From Falsiroseomonas sp050563535 (GTDB lineage Bacteria > Pseudomonadota > Alphaproteobacteria > Acetobacterales > Acetobacteraceae), in contig NZ_JBNXUO010000017.1 in assembly GCF_050563535.1 (NCBI RefSeq), positions 35,096 to 99,095 on the forward strand: a DNA stretch of 64,000 nt. The letters run 5' to 3'. The position numbers and the translations under genes were made by a program. Below, one piece after another: positions 42,988 to 52,078 of the stretch. The stretch's first letter is position 1. Each line of letters starts with the position of its first letter. The notes beneath the pieces are model-generated. The model saw nothing but the letters and a program-made list of their open reading frames with translations. It was not told where the DNA came from and ran no database searches.

Positions 42988-43853
42988 CTAGCCAGCTCCA
43001 GCCCAAGAAGGCGTTGAAGGTCGCGGTGAATCCGATCACGCCGGTTTCTGACAGTCTGTTCTCCACAGCCGATTAGTCGGGCGACCGTAGTCACGTTCGG
43101 ATCCTTCGAATGGATCGGAATGTCCCTGCTGAGAAGCATGAGCAGCCGCCTGTCCTCGTCTGGCAGGAGTTGAATCGCCGCCAGGAGCTTGCGGCGGTAA
43201 TCCCGGCGCTCGATTTTTTCCTCGGTACCGGGAACGTGGCGCAAGAGCGCATCCTCGACGTCCGAAGAGGGCTCTGCTGCCTTAGGGTCGTCCGACAGCG
43301 GTGCCAGCCGGTTTCGCTGCCGACCGACGGACCTTCTCGCCGTCGCCCTGAGCGTCTTTAGGGCCGCGTCGAAGGTCGCCTCGTAGATGTCGAGTCTGTC
43401 GTCGTAACCTTGGCGGTCGAGGCACAGCATCTCGGTCAACCGGTCGATGGCAAACTCGCGCACAGCCAAGTCGACGGACGACAACCCCTTGGCGTCTGAA
43501 CCAAGCAGCGACCGCTCAGGGACGGGGAAAGCCCGTGCGACACGCCTCGTGAAGATACGGAAGAGGCGCTCCAGGTGAGCCTGATCGTTGTCCCGGCCGG
43601 CCCGCCGCAGCAGATGCAAAATGCATTCTGAAGGAACGTAATCGTCGCTCCGCCTGTCATTCAGACCACAAACGGCCAAAACCCGCTCTCGCGACATACC
43701 CAGTAGTCGCGCGATCGCTGCCTCGACTTCGGGCGGCCGAGTGTACGGCGTGCCGTCGCCTTTCGCCTTGCGGAGTGGTGCCACCACAAACCGGTCCCCC
43801 CAACAAGCGACAAATACGGAATTCCTTTCGAGAGCGGAAGGCCGATTTGACAT
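42984..43853 (-). CDS. sigma-70-like regulator, first gene of the ubiquitin-like operon
   Basis: A 289-residue protein whose C-terminal third looks like sigma region 4: LLAAIQLLPDEDRRLLMLLS, then VARLIGCGEQTVRNRRDRIHRDLQRLLG with an HTH recognition helix. The centre (DRLTEMLCLDRQGYDDRLDIYEATFDAALKTLR) may stand in for region 2 but is less clear. It may direct RNA polymerase to its own operon, or act as an activator. ATG 43853 has AGAGGCGAC upstream and begins 61 bp after the helicase of the Shango-like locus. Confidence 0.65.
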   Translation of the reverse strand: MSNRPSALERNSVFVACWGDRFVVAPLRKAKGDGTPYTRPPEVEAAIARLLGMSRERVLAVCGLNDRRSDDYVPSECILHLLRRAGRDNDQAHLERLFRIFTRRVARAFPVPERSLLGSDAKGLSSVDLAVREFAIDRLTEMLCLDRQGYDDRLDIYEATFDAALKTLRATARRSVGRQRNRLAPLSDDPKAAEPSSDVEDALLRHVPGTEEKIERRDYRRKLLAAIQLLPDEDRRLLMLLSRDIPIHSKDPNVTTVARLIGCGEQTVRNRRDRIHRDLQRLLGLELAR

Positions 43854-43914
43854 TTGTCGCCTCTGGTCAAGGCCAGCGGATACTGTGGCCGTTGAAGTCG
43901 GGCATGCACGACGC

Positions 43915-46161
43915 TCAAGAGGACTCGCTACTCAACGCCAAACGACCGAGATCGCGCCGCAGGCCGTCAACAACGTCCTGCATCGCCATCGCCCAGAAGC
44001 GGCGCAGCACCGCGGGCGCGAGCAGCCCGTCGTATTTCGCCGTCGCCAACGCGCTCGTGTCGGCGGCCAACGACTCCAGGTCGGGAGGCCCCTGCGCCTG
44101 CAACTCGCCGATGCCGCGTACGAGGGCTGTCGGCTCTGCGCGCGACACCACGACGCCGAAGTCGTGTGCCCACGTCCGCAGGCCCGCCGCGCCCAGGATC
44201 ACGGCTAGCAGGCCGTTGGCGCGCGAGCCGCGCCAGGTCAGCAGATGGACGTCCTCGCCGCGTTGGACCACGCTACGCTCGTCCAATCCGAGGCACTGGA
44301 AGGCCGCGCGCCCCTGCGCGAGCAGCTCGCGAGCGCCGTCGTCGAGCCAGGGGGGAACGTCATCGTCGCGGTAGACAGCCAGCATCTCGGCAACGAGGCG
44401 GTCGTCGACAGGCTCGCCGTTCGTACCGCCGAAGCGAGGCGGACGGCCGCCCTTGTGCGGTTCGACCGTCACAACCTTCGCGGCGTCGTCCACGCCCTTG
44501 ATGGCCCAGCGGCGACCGCCGAACACGAGCAGGTTCCCGACCAGCAGCGGCTCCGAGATCGGCAGCGTGCCAAGGGACTTCCCGGCGGCGACGAGGCGCC
44601 ATTCCTCCGGGCTCTCGAACATCGCGTAGAAGTCGCGGCCGGCGGTAAGCCGCTCGCCCGCACGCCCGAGCATCAGCGTGCCGTCCGGGGCCTGCTCGAT
44701 GAGAGCGGCCTCGGGCGCGCCCATGCCGCGCAAGAGGTCCGCGTAGAGCGGCACCGGAACCCCCGCGAAGGGACCGGGACCGCAGAGGGTGCGGTGGATG
44801 GACTCCGCGCGCGCGCCGCCACGCTCGCAGATCACCGACAGCACCTGGTGGAGCATGGCCGAGCCGAGGCCCCCAGCCGATTTCGGCGCCTCCAGGAAGC
44901 CCTGGCCCAGAAGCCGTAGCGCCGCCACGGCGCGCACGATCTCGGGCCGTAGCTCGTCGACGGGATCGGGGTCGCCGTCGAGTTCGTCCTCGATAACGTA
45001 GAGCCGCAGGACGGCGGGCTTGCCGGGCCGGCGCCCGGACCGTCCCAAGCGCTGCCGCAGCGAAGCCAGCGAGCGCGGCGCGCCGACTTGGGCCACGGCC
45101 TCGACGGTGCCGATGTCGATGCCCAGTTCAAGCGTCGAGGTGCACACCGCCGTCGTCGGCAGCCGGCCCTCCTTGAGGCGCGCTTCCAGCTCCTCGCGCA
45201 GATGCTTCGAGAGGTTGCCGTGGTGCGCGAAGAACTCGTTCGGCACGTTCTCCCCTTCGCAGCGCTCGCGTAGAAGGTCCGCCAGGTACTCGACCCGCTG
45301 CCGCGACCCCGCGAAGACGAGTGCGTTCCTGTTGCGCAGCGTCGCCATCAGGTGGTCCGCCACGTCCTGGATGGCCGACCGGTCCTGCTCGCCTTCGTTC
45401 TCTTCGGCCTTCGCGGGCTCCACGTAGCCGCGGACCTGGAGGCGCAGCTCGGCTCCTGAGGCCTGGGACGACTTCACGACGCGGACCCGGTCCGGGTCGG
45501 CGGGCCGCAGCCAGGCGCGGGCAGCGTCGAGGTCACCGAGCGTGGCCGACAGTCCGATCCGCCGCACCGGGCTGGACGAGAGGCCCTCGATCCGGCGGAG
45601 GAGGGACGCGAGGTGAAGGCCTCGCGGCCCGGCGAGGAAGGCATGGATCTCGTCCACGATCACGAAGCGCGCCCGTCCAAGCAGGGCAGAGGCGACGCCG
45701 GGCCTGCGGCAGAGCAGCGCCTCGATGGATTCGGGCGTGATGAGGGCGACGCCCCGGCGCGGCTTCGCCGCGATCCTCTGCTTGGGCGCGTCGGGCGCGT
45801 CGCCGTGCCAGCGCACGAGCGGCAGTCCGAGCCGGTCGCACAGGGTTTCCAACCGGCCGAACTGGTCGTTGATCAGGGCCTTGAGCGGCGCGACGTACAG
45901 GATGCCGAGGCCGTCGCCTCCGTCTTCCGCCACCGCTGAGAGGGCGGGCAGAAACGCCGCCTCCGTCTTTCCCGCGGCCGTCGAGGCGGAGATCAGGACG
46001 TCGGCCGTGGCGCTTCCCCTGACCTCGTGAATGCTGCGGATCTGGATGTCCCGCAGGCCCGCCCAGCCCTGGTCGTGCACCCAGCGCCGGACCTCTGGAT
46101 GCAGGAGCTCGAATGCCGCCCGTGCGTCGTCAGAGACGGAAGGACGAGAGTTCGTCTTCAC
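43915..46161 (-). CDS. sngC: Lhr-like DEAD/DEAH helicase, Shango SngC
   Basis: A 748-residue SF2 helicase: motif I STAAGKTEAAF, II VDEIHAF, III LSATLGD, then a helicase C domain with TSTLELGIDIG and QRLGRSGRR, and a long Lhr-type C-terminal region. GTG 46161 is chosen: a GGAAGG site lies six bases upstream, it overlaps the ATPase gene by only 32 bp, and the longer reading would add an Arg-rich tail copied from antisense. With a TerB-domain protein and an ATPase upstream, it completes the gene set published as the Shango anti-phage system. Confidence 0.85.
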   Translation of the reverse strand: MKTNSRPSVSDDARAAFELLHPEVRRWVHDQGWAGLRDIQIRSIHEVRGSATADVLISASTAAGKTEAAFLPALSAVAEDGGDGLGILYVAPLKALINDQFGRLETLCDRLGLPLVRWHGDAPDAPKQRIAAKPRRGVALITPESIEALLCRRPGVASALLGRARFVIVDEIHAFLAGPRGLHLASLLRRIEGLSSSPVRRIGLSATLGDLDAARAWLRPADPDRVRVVKSSQASGAELRLQVRGYVEPAKAEENEGEQDRSAIQDVADHLMATLRNRNALVFAGSRQRVEYLADLLRERCEGENVPNEFFAHHGNLSKHLREELEARLKEGRLPTTAVCTSTLELGIDIGTVEAVAQVGAPRSLASLRQRLGRSGRRPGKPAVLRLYVIEDELDGDPDPVDELRPEIVRAVAALRLLGQGFLEAPKSAGGLGSAMLHQVLSVICERGGARAESIHRTLCGPGPFAGVPVPLYADLLRGMGAPEAALIEQAPDGTLMLGRAGERLTAGRDFYAMFESPEEWRLVAAGKSLGTLPISEPLLVGNLLVFGGRRWAIKGVDDAAKVVTVEPHKGGRPPRFGGTNGEPVDDRLVAEMLAVYRDDDVPPWLDDGARELLAQGRAAFQCLGLDERSVVQRGEDVHLLTWRGSRANGLLAVILGAAGLRTWAHDFGVVVSRAEPTALVRGIGELQAQGPPDLESLAADTSALATAKYDGLLAPAVLRRFWAMAMQDVVDGLRRDLGRLALSSESS

Positions 46162-47473
46162 CCGATGCCTTCCCGTTCGCCGCCGGCGCCGCCACTTCGG
46201 CGGCGGCCTCCTCCGCTCCGTCGTCGCCGACGTCTGGTACGACATCCACCCCGCCCAGCAGTGCGCGCCAGTCTGCACCGGGGTTCTGCTCGATCACCGA
46301 CAGGAGCTGGCAGAAGGCCTTCACCGTGTTCCTGGGCGTGCGGAAGTAGGCCTCGCCGATCCTCTCGCTGCAGTGGATCATGAACGCGGACAGGGCCTCG
46401 TCCGGCACGAGATGCCGCGCGGGCTCGCCACCCGCGAAGACGTTGCGCACGTTGCCGAGCAGGATATGGAGTTCCTCTGGCGTCAGGCTCTGCAGCCGCA
46501 GCACTGGGCCGGACAGGTCCACGAGGCCATCGCGCGCGAAGCTGTTCTCAGCAAGGCGCGATTGCAGGGCGGCGTAGGAGTAGAGGCCGCGCCGCGTGTC
46601 GGTGAGGAACTCCGGCGTTCCGCCGAATACGAAGCCAAGGTGCCGCGTGTTGCCCTGGAGCGTGTCGTTGAGGATGGCGAGGATCTGCTCGTAGTTCTGG
46701 TCGCGCGCCTGCTTCGACTGGAGCTTGTAGAGGTTCACCATCTCGTCGAAGAGCACGAGCAGGCCACCGTAGCCGGCGAGACGCGCGAGCGCGGCGATCA
46801 GCTTCAACCCGTCGTAGAGATCGGCGTCGTCGACGATGTTGCGCACGCCAAGCGCCTGCCGGGCCTCAGTCTTGGTCGAATACTCGCCCCGCAGCCACCG
46901 CAGCGCGTTCGACTTCAGCTCCTCGGCGCCGTCCTCGCTACCACGCCAGTAGGCCTCCACGACCGCCGCAAAGTCATAGCCGCCGCCGGCCTCCCGAAGG
47001 TCGCCGAGGCGCTCCTCCAGGACGCGCTTCACAGGGACACCCGTTTCCTGGCTCGCCTTCACCAATTCCCCGATGAACCGTTCCAGGACGCTGGCGAGCG
47101 CGCCGCCTTCGGGCTTGGTCCGCGTCGCGAGGTTGCGCACGGCCTCGCCATAGAGCGAGCGCGCCTGCCCCGCTGAAGCGTGGAGGCGCCGGTCGGGGCC
47201 GAGGTCGGCATGCACCGTCAAGAGGCGCTTCTCCAGCGCGACCAGGCGCACGAGGCTCATGAAGAAGCTCTTCCCCGCGCCGTACTCGCCGATGACGAAG
47301 CGGAGCGCCGACCCGCCATCCGCCACCCGCTCCACGTCGCGCACGAGGGCCGACAGCTCCCGCGCGCGGCCGACCTGGACGTGCTGCAGGCCGACGCGCG
47401 GCACGACGCCCGCCGACAGCGCCTGGATGATGGTGTCCCGGTCCCGTGGCCTGATCTTCGTCGTCGCGCTCAT
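46130..47473 (-). CDS. sngB: DUF2791 P-loop ATPase, Shango SngB
   Basis: A 447-residue ATPase of the BREX/TerB-associated DUF2791 family. Walker A is GEYGAGKS (62-69), Walker B-like VLFDEMVNLYK near 230, and the sensor region FVFGGTPEFLTD near 280. A Glu/Ala-rich tail ends the protein. Family members pair with SF2 helicases in DNA-processing or phage-defence operons. The start overlaps the TerB-gene stop (ATGA). Confidence 0.88.
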   Translation of the reverse strand: MSATTKIRPRDRDTIIQALSAGVVPRVGLQHVQVGRARELSALVRDVERVADGGSALRFVIGEYGAGKSFFMSLVRLVALEKRLLTVHADLGPDRRLHASAGQARSLYGEAVRNLATRTKPEGGALASVLERFIGELVKASQETGVPVKRVLEERLGDLREAGGGYDFAAVVEAYWRGSEDGAEELKSNALRWLRGEYSTKTEARQALGVRNIVDDADLYDGLKLIAALARLAGYGGLLVLFDEMVNLYKLQSKQARDQNYEQILAILNDTLQGNTRHLGFVFGGTPEFLTDTRRGLYSYAALQSRLAENSFARDGLVDLSGPVLRLQSLTPEELHILLGNVRNVFAGGEPARHLVPDEALSAFMIHCSERIGEAYFRTPRNTVKAFCQLLSVIEQNPGADWRALLGGVDVVPDVGDDGAEEAAAEVAAPAANGKASGEDELSSFRL

Positions 47474-49830
47474 GGCTCCCCTCCCGCCTTCCGCAAGTCG
47501 TCGAGCAGGTGATCCGGGACGACCGCCCCGCCGTCGTCGAGCTCGATCACCGGTTCGCCGAAGCGGTCGAAACCCCAGTCGTTGATCGTCTCGGCGGCGC
47601 CCTCGGCCATCAGCCGCACGGCCTTGGCCTCGCGCTCGAAATCCTCGGCGCCGAGCCGCCCGGCGGCCAGTAGGGCGAGCAGCAGCCGACCGTGCGCCAC
47701 GTCCAGCCCTTCGAAGGCCGGGCGCTCCCCGGGATCGCTTGCCGGCGCAGCGACCGGCGTCTCCTCGTCATCGTCCGAGAAGATGTCGGACAGCAGGGCC
47801 GAAACTGCCGTCGTCTCTTGGCGGATGCGTTCCATGCGCGCTGCGTCGAGCGCCAGGACCGGGTCGGCGCCCGCAATCGAGGCCGCCGCGGGCACCGCGA
47901 CCGAAGGTCTCGGACGCGGAGCGGCCCCCTGGTGCAGGGCAGCGTGGACGGCTTCGACCGGGAGGCCGAGCGACCGGTGCACGCGCTCAAGGAAAGCGAC
48001 TTCGCGCGGCGATGCCGTGCCGTCCGCGAGAATGGCGGACACTGCTGCGGCGGCGATGACCCGACGCTCGGCTTCCGGCAGCGCCGCGGCGCGCTTCAAC
48101 GCGACGCTTGGACGCGCCTGCTCCTTTAAGGTCCACACCAGGGCGTCGAGACGCAGCCGCTCGGCCGGCTCCAGCCCTCCCATGGCGCGTGCGTCCGCCA
48201 GGAGGGCCTCGAACTCGTTGGCGCTGAGCTCGCCGTCGGCCACCGCCGCCAGCATGGCGACTTCCATCGCTGCCTTGGCAGCCACGAAGGGCGGGCGCTC
48301 CGGATCGACCGGCGCGCCACCCGCTGCGGCGAACAGCACCACCTGGCCATTGGAGGCGACGGCAGCGCCGCCGTAGCGGCGGTCGGGCTCCATGCCGAAG
48401 CCGAGGGCGTCGAGCCGTTGGCCAATCTGGTTCAAGATGGACGCCGACATCTTCGCGGTGTCCGGAGCCCCGATGTCCAGCGCCGCCAGCAGGCGCTTGA
48501 CCCCGACCACGCCTGGGCCGTCGCCGGCGAGCAGCGCCGCTACGCGGGCCCGGACCGGTGCGAGGGCGGCCTGGACGGCGGCATCCCGCAAAGGCCCGGG
48601 GAGGAGGAGGGCGGCCTGCAGCGAGCCGCGCGCCTCGGGCTTCCGTCCAAGGAGCCGGCTGTAGCCCTCCAGGTCGACTTGGCATGCTTCCAGCATCGCG
48701 GTCAGGCCGCGAAGAGGTGCAGACAAGGCAGCGATATCCGGCAGGACCGTGTGCGCACCCGGTATGTCGACAGTGAAGGTGCCGCTAGCGGCACGGTAGG
48801 TCGCGGACAGCCGCCGCTTGGGCGCGCTGACCGACAGCCCCTGAGGGTGCCGCTCGGTGAAGCGGATTCTGAAGAGTTGGCGGAGCTCCGCAAAGCAGCG
48901 TTGCCCCGGCGTCCGCAAGTTGGTCTCGGGGACTCCAAGCACCCAGAGGAGGGCATCATCGGCGCCGAGAGGCCTCCCGTCGGCCAGGGCGGCCCCGAGG
49001 TGGACGCGCGTGGCGAACGGGATCTCCTGACGATAGCCGGGGATCGGCTGCGGCTCGATGCGCGAGGGCATCCGGCCTGTCGCCATGGCCGCCGCGGCGA
49101 GGAACTGGGTGGCGTATGCCGAGAAGGAGCCGTTGCCGCCGTAGATGCCGACGAGACGCTCGACCTCGGCGACCAACGCCGGCGCCTCGGCCAGCGCGCG
49201 TTCGAGGAACAGGCGACGTTCCAACCCGTAGAAGAAGAGGAAGACGAGACCGATGTCGGCCGTAGGATCTCGCCGCCCGGCTGCCAGCCAGTTCAGGTAG
49301 GCCCGGCGCCCCGCGGGGCTGATCGAAGCGTAGTCAGGCCAGTAGTGCAGGCCGAGCGTTTCGTTCGGACCAACGGACTTGGCGACTGCCAGTCGCGGGT
49401 TGATGAGGCAGTTGTCGTTGCCGTATCGGCCGGGAACGGCAAGCTCGAAGCCGACGTAGACCATGCCTCCCGGGATGGTCACGTCGGCCACCTTCGTGGG
49501 CTGTCCGCGCGGTACCCAGGCCTGCGCAGGCGCCGACGGGGCAGATCGGCGGCCGACGGACGGTGGTGCAGCGTCGTCGAGCGGGACGAGCCGGACGGCT
49601 TCTGTGCCTTCCGCCGCTCGTGCATGAGGACCGCCGCGAATGGAGGGTGTCGATGACCTCGGCGATGGTGGGGCCGTAAGCCCTGGCTTTGGCGGAGCGC
49701 GGCTTGACCGAAGCGGAGCGAAATCGGGTTCTGCAGCGGGCGCGGGGCGCGCGGCATCCCGCTTCCGATTGCGCGCAATCAGGAACAGCAGGACGAGCGG
49801 CACCCCAACCAGCAGAACAACTTCAAACAC
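47470..49830 (-). CDS. sngA: TerB-N/TerB/TerB-C protein, Shango SngA
   Basis: A 786-residue protein with one N-terminal membrane helix (about 3-20) and a basic Pro-rich linker. A TerB-N domain follows (WVPRGQPTKVADVTIPGG through the RRAYLNWLAAGR region), then a TerB-like helical domain (AMLAAVADGELSANEFEALL, IAAAAVSAILADGTASPREVAF) and a TerB-C end. The membrane anchor could place the complex at the inner membrane. GTG 49830 has AGGTGA upstream. This domain set is described in Ter-linked DNA-processing systems and in Shango; I infer defence, not tellurite resistance. Confidence 0.85.
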   Translation of the reverse strand: MFEVVLLVGVPLVLLFLIARNRKRDAARPAPAAEPDFAPLRSSRAPPKPGLTAPPSPRSSTPSIRGGPHARAAEGTEAVRLVPLDDAAPPSVGRRSAPSAPAQAWVPRGQPTKVADVTIPGGMVYVGFELAVPGRYGNDNCLINPRLAVAKSVGPNETLGLHYWPDYASISPAGRRAYLNWLAAGRRDPTADIGLVFLFFYGLERRLFLERALAEAPALVAEVERLVGIYGGNGSFSAYATQFLAAAAMATGRMPSRIEPQPIPGYRQEIPFATRVHLGAALADGRPLGADDALLWVLGVPETNLRTPGQRCFAELRQLFRIRFTERHPQGLSVSAPKRRLSATYRAASGTFTVDIPGAHTVLPDIAALSAPLRGLTAMLEACQVDLEGYSRLLGRKPEARGSLQAALLLPGPLRDAAVQAALAPVRARVAALLAGDGPGVVGVKRLLAALDIGAPDTAKMSASILNQIGQRLDALGFGMEPDRRYGGAAVASNGQVVLFAAAGGAPVDPERPPFVAAKAAMEVAMLAAVADGELSANEFEALLADARAMGGLEPAERLRLDALVWTLKEQARPSVALKRAAALPEAERRVIAAAAVSAILADGTASPREVAFLERVHRSLGLPVEAVHAALHQGAAPRPRPSVAVPAAASIAGADPVLALDAARMERIRQETTAVSALLSDIFSDDDEETPVAAPASDPGERPAFEGLDVAHGRLLLALLAAGRLGAEDFEREAKAVRLMAEGAAETINDWGFDRFGEPVIELDDGGAVVPDHLLDDLRKAGGEP

Positions 49831-50044
49831 GGCTCACCTTGGGGATGGCAGTCAGCCATCAAGCATGTCGGAGGGCTCAATTCTGTAGCAGATCGAGACG
49901 AGTTGCGAGATCCATTGTACTCCGCGAGACTGCATTCCAGGTGGCAGCCGTGCGCTTCATCGCCGGTGCGGCGCGCGCCGTCCAAACGTGGGGCGGCGGC
50001 GCAAAAACGTTCGAGTTTTGCCGACTATCTCCGATGCCCTGTGG

Positions 50045-50731
50045 TCAAGTTGCGCGCCGTGCACGGCTTTCTGCAATGCCCTCGCGCCGTGTGGCGGTAC
50101 GGCGGTTGGACTCCGGCGCCGGCGCCGCTGATGGACCCGGATAGCCATCGTCGGGCAACAGCCGCAACTGCACCGTCGGCCCCTGTGCAGGTGTCGGTAC
50201 ATCCAGCGGCACCGGCCATGCGCACGCGGCCTCACCTTCTTCGCCGCGCAACGCCAGGAACACCACCCGCTCAACCCGGCCGCCCTCGCCCGTCTCGACG
50301 GCCAACCGGAAGACGAGGCCCTCGGCCGCCTCGCCGAGCGCCAGCGAGAGCTGCTCGGCTTCCTGGGCGTGGCGGCGCAGGGCACGGGCCGTCGGCTCGT
50401 CGGCCGGTCCGCGGTAGAAGCGCACCGGCACGTCTTCGATGAGGAAGACGAAGGCGTTGCTCTCGTCTAGCACGCCGAGCCAGTTGTGCTGGCCCGATGT
50501 CGCAGCACGGGCGAGGCGGTGCCGCCCAAAAGCATAGGCGCGGCAGCCCACCGACCAAGCGTCGTCGCCCATCTCATAGGAGGCCATGACGAGCGCGTCG
50601 CGCCGCGCATTGGCCAGTAGCCGGGCGCAGATGCGCAGCCTGTCTTCCGTCAGAGCCGCGTGCAGCTCCCACGGGAGCGGCGCCGGGGAAGCGACGGCCT
50701 CGACCTGCGAAGCCTCGACGGGATGGGTCAT
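50045..50731 (-). CDS. conserved protein of unknown function, paralogue of the 8.6-kb gene
   Basis: A 228-residue soluble protein that shares LPWELH-ALTE, MGDDAWSVGCRAYAF, NWLGVLD, FVFLIEDVPVRF and LAVETGEGG with the 8618-9238 product, and has a divergent Pro/Arg-rich C terminus. ATG 50731 starts close to the conserved region. It lies 197 bp downstream of DUF932 on the same strand, with hairpins between, so it likely has its own promoter. No function can be assigned. Confidence 0.75.
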   Translation of the reverse strand: MTHPVEASQVEAVASPAPLPWELHAALTEDRLRICARLLANARRDALVMASYEMGDDAWSVGCRAYAFGRHRLARAATSGQHNWLGVLDESNAFVFLIEDVPVRFYRGPADEPTARALRRHAQEAEQLSLALGEAAEGLVFRLAVETGEGGRVERVVFLALRGEEGEAACAWPVPLDVPTPAQGPTVQLRLLPDDGYPGPSAAPAPESNRRTATRREGIAESRARRAT

Positions 50732-50859
50732 CCTCGGCGCATAGCACATTCCGTGCGCCGTGGGCGCAGATCGCCGGCACGGCATTCAGGCCGCGGGGTT
50801 GATCCACGGCACGCCAACATCCCTAATGAACGGGACGCTTGTTGACGCGAGTGTGTATC

Positions 50860-50916
50860 GGCCCGCCCGTCGGGCGGGCCGAAAATTTTCGCGGCGAGCC
50901 GGGGCTTTCGCCCCGG
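50860..50916 (-). terminator. double-hairpin terminator after DUF932
   Basis: Reading the minus strand, CCGGGGC-gaaa-GCCCCGG (50916-50899) is followed by an A/T stretch (GAAAATTTTC) and a second 10-bp stem of GGCCCGCCCG/CGGGCGGGCC (50880-50860). It begins 12 bp after the DUF932 stop. Confidence 0.6.
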
Positions 50917-50928
50917 CCCCGGTAGAGT

Positions 50929-51795
50929 TCAGCCCACTCCCTTCAGTTCGGCCATGCGCTCGGTCAGCGTCCAGAGCGCACGGTTGAGCCGCACGTCGCC
51001 GTCGATGCCGCTCACCTCACGCGAGGTGACGCGGCGCGGGCGGTTCCGGGCGTCGCGCGCCCACGCGGTCAGCCCGCCGCGGATGGCGTTCTCCTGCACC
51101 CGGTTGAAGGTGCGCCAGAGGTCGTCGCCGGCGTCGTCCACCCGCCGCGGCGCGAGCAACTGCTCCGCCGTGATCGGCGTCTCGGTCCGACCCTCGGCGT
51201 CGCCGAAGCGCAGCACGCGTGCGGCCTCGCCGAAAGCGCGTTGCTCATCCCGGTCAAGGGTCACGCCCCGCCACGCCTCCGCCGCGTCCAGCGCGCGGCG
51301 CGCGTCGTCGAGCACGGCAAAGCTGCCTTCCACGACCTGCCGCACGACGTCGCCCTTGTGCGGCACGCGCACCTCCGCGCCCTCGCGGTCGGCCACGATC
51401 ATGCCGTTGAGGCAGACCAGGCGGAACACGCCCGACATGACGCGGTAGGCGCTCGTGCCGTCGTGGGAGTTGAGCAGCACGATCTCGGGGAAGGTCTGCC
51501 CGACGCGGCGCTCCGTTGCGGGCCGCGCATCGGCGTGGCGGAAGCGCAGCATGTGCTTCGTGTGCCCGCGCCGGCCCTCGTCGCGCGTGCGCGCCTGGCC
51601 CGCCGCCATCGGCAGGAAGCCGGCGTCGCGCATGCCGCGGATCACGTCGGCGGTCGGGATGTAGGCGTAGCGCGCGCTGCGGCTCTCGTGCGCCTCGGTA
51701 GCGAAGGCGGAAGGGGCCACGCGACGGATGTCCTCGTCGGTGAGGGGAGTGACGCCGTCGGGACGGAGGATGGTGGTGCGGCCGATGAACGACAT
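50929..51795 (-). CDS. DUF932 family plasmid protein
   Basis: A 288-residue soluble protein of the DUF932 family, often annotated as phage/plasmid-like TIGR03299 proteins. Visible features include ARYAYIPTADVIRGMRDAGF, FPEIVLLNSHDGTSAYRVMSG, RLVCLNGMIV and the C-terminal WRTFNRVQENAIRGG. Some family members have been linked to anti-restriction, but the role is not settled. ATG 51795 follows a GGGCAAG site. Its C terminus is duplicated as the remnant at 7962-8160. Confidence 0.88.
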   Translation of the reverse strand: MSFIGRTTILRPDGVTPLTDEDIRRVAPSAFATEAHESRSARYAYIPTADVIRGMRDAGFLPMAAGQARTRDEGRRGHTKHMLRFRHADARPATERRVGQTFPEIVLLNSHDGTSAYRVMSGVFRLVCLNGMIVADREGAEVRVPHKGDVVRQVVEGSFAVLDDARRALDAAEAWRGVTLDRDEQRAFGEAARVLRFGDAEGRTETPITAEQLLAPRRVDDAGDDLWRTFNRVQENAIRGGLTAWARDARNRPRRVTSREVSGIDGDVRLNRALWTLTERMAELKGVG

Positions 51796-52078
51796 GGTGT
51801 CTTGCCCTTTCTTCCTCTGGCAGCGGGAAGCAGCCCCGCTGCTTCCCTGGCGTCGCCGAGACCGGGGAAGGAGGGGTGGCATGCGGCAGGGCGCGGCCGG
51901 GCCCTGACGGAGCGTGGCCCGCAGGGACATGCGAGGGAGGGGTCCTGCCGTGCCGTAGGGCGCGTGCCGAGGGGGACCTTGGGCAGAGCCCGTGGTCCCC
52001 CGCGCAGGCCGCGTCCGCGGCCATGGTTGAAGGGCGCCGTCGTCCTTGGCGAGCGTCAGCCGGCGCCGGCCGAGCGCG

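Noticed and set aside
46162..46278. Longer start for the SngC helicase
   Set aside because: The extra 39 residues are Arg-rich and lie within the ATPase gene; GTG 46161 has a good ribosome binding site.
43915..47473. A BREX system, because of the DUF2791 ATPase
   Set aside because: No PglX, PglZ, BrxA, BrxB or BrxC gene is visible; the TerB partner points to Shango.
47470..49830. Tellurite resistance function for the TerB-domain protein
   Set aside because: No other ter genes are present. The ATPase and helicase partners fit Shango or Ter-linked DNA processing instead.
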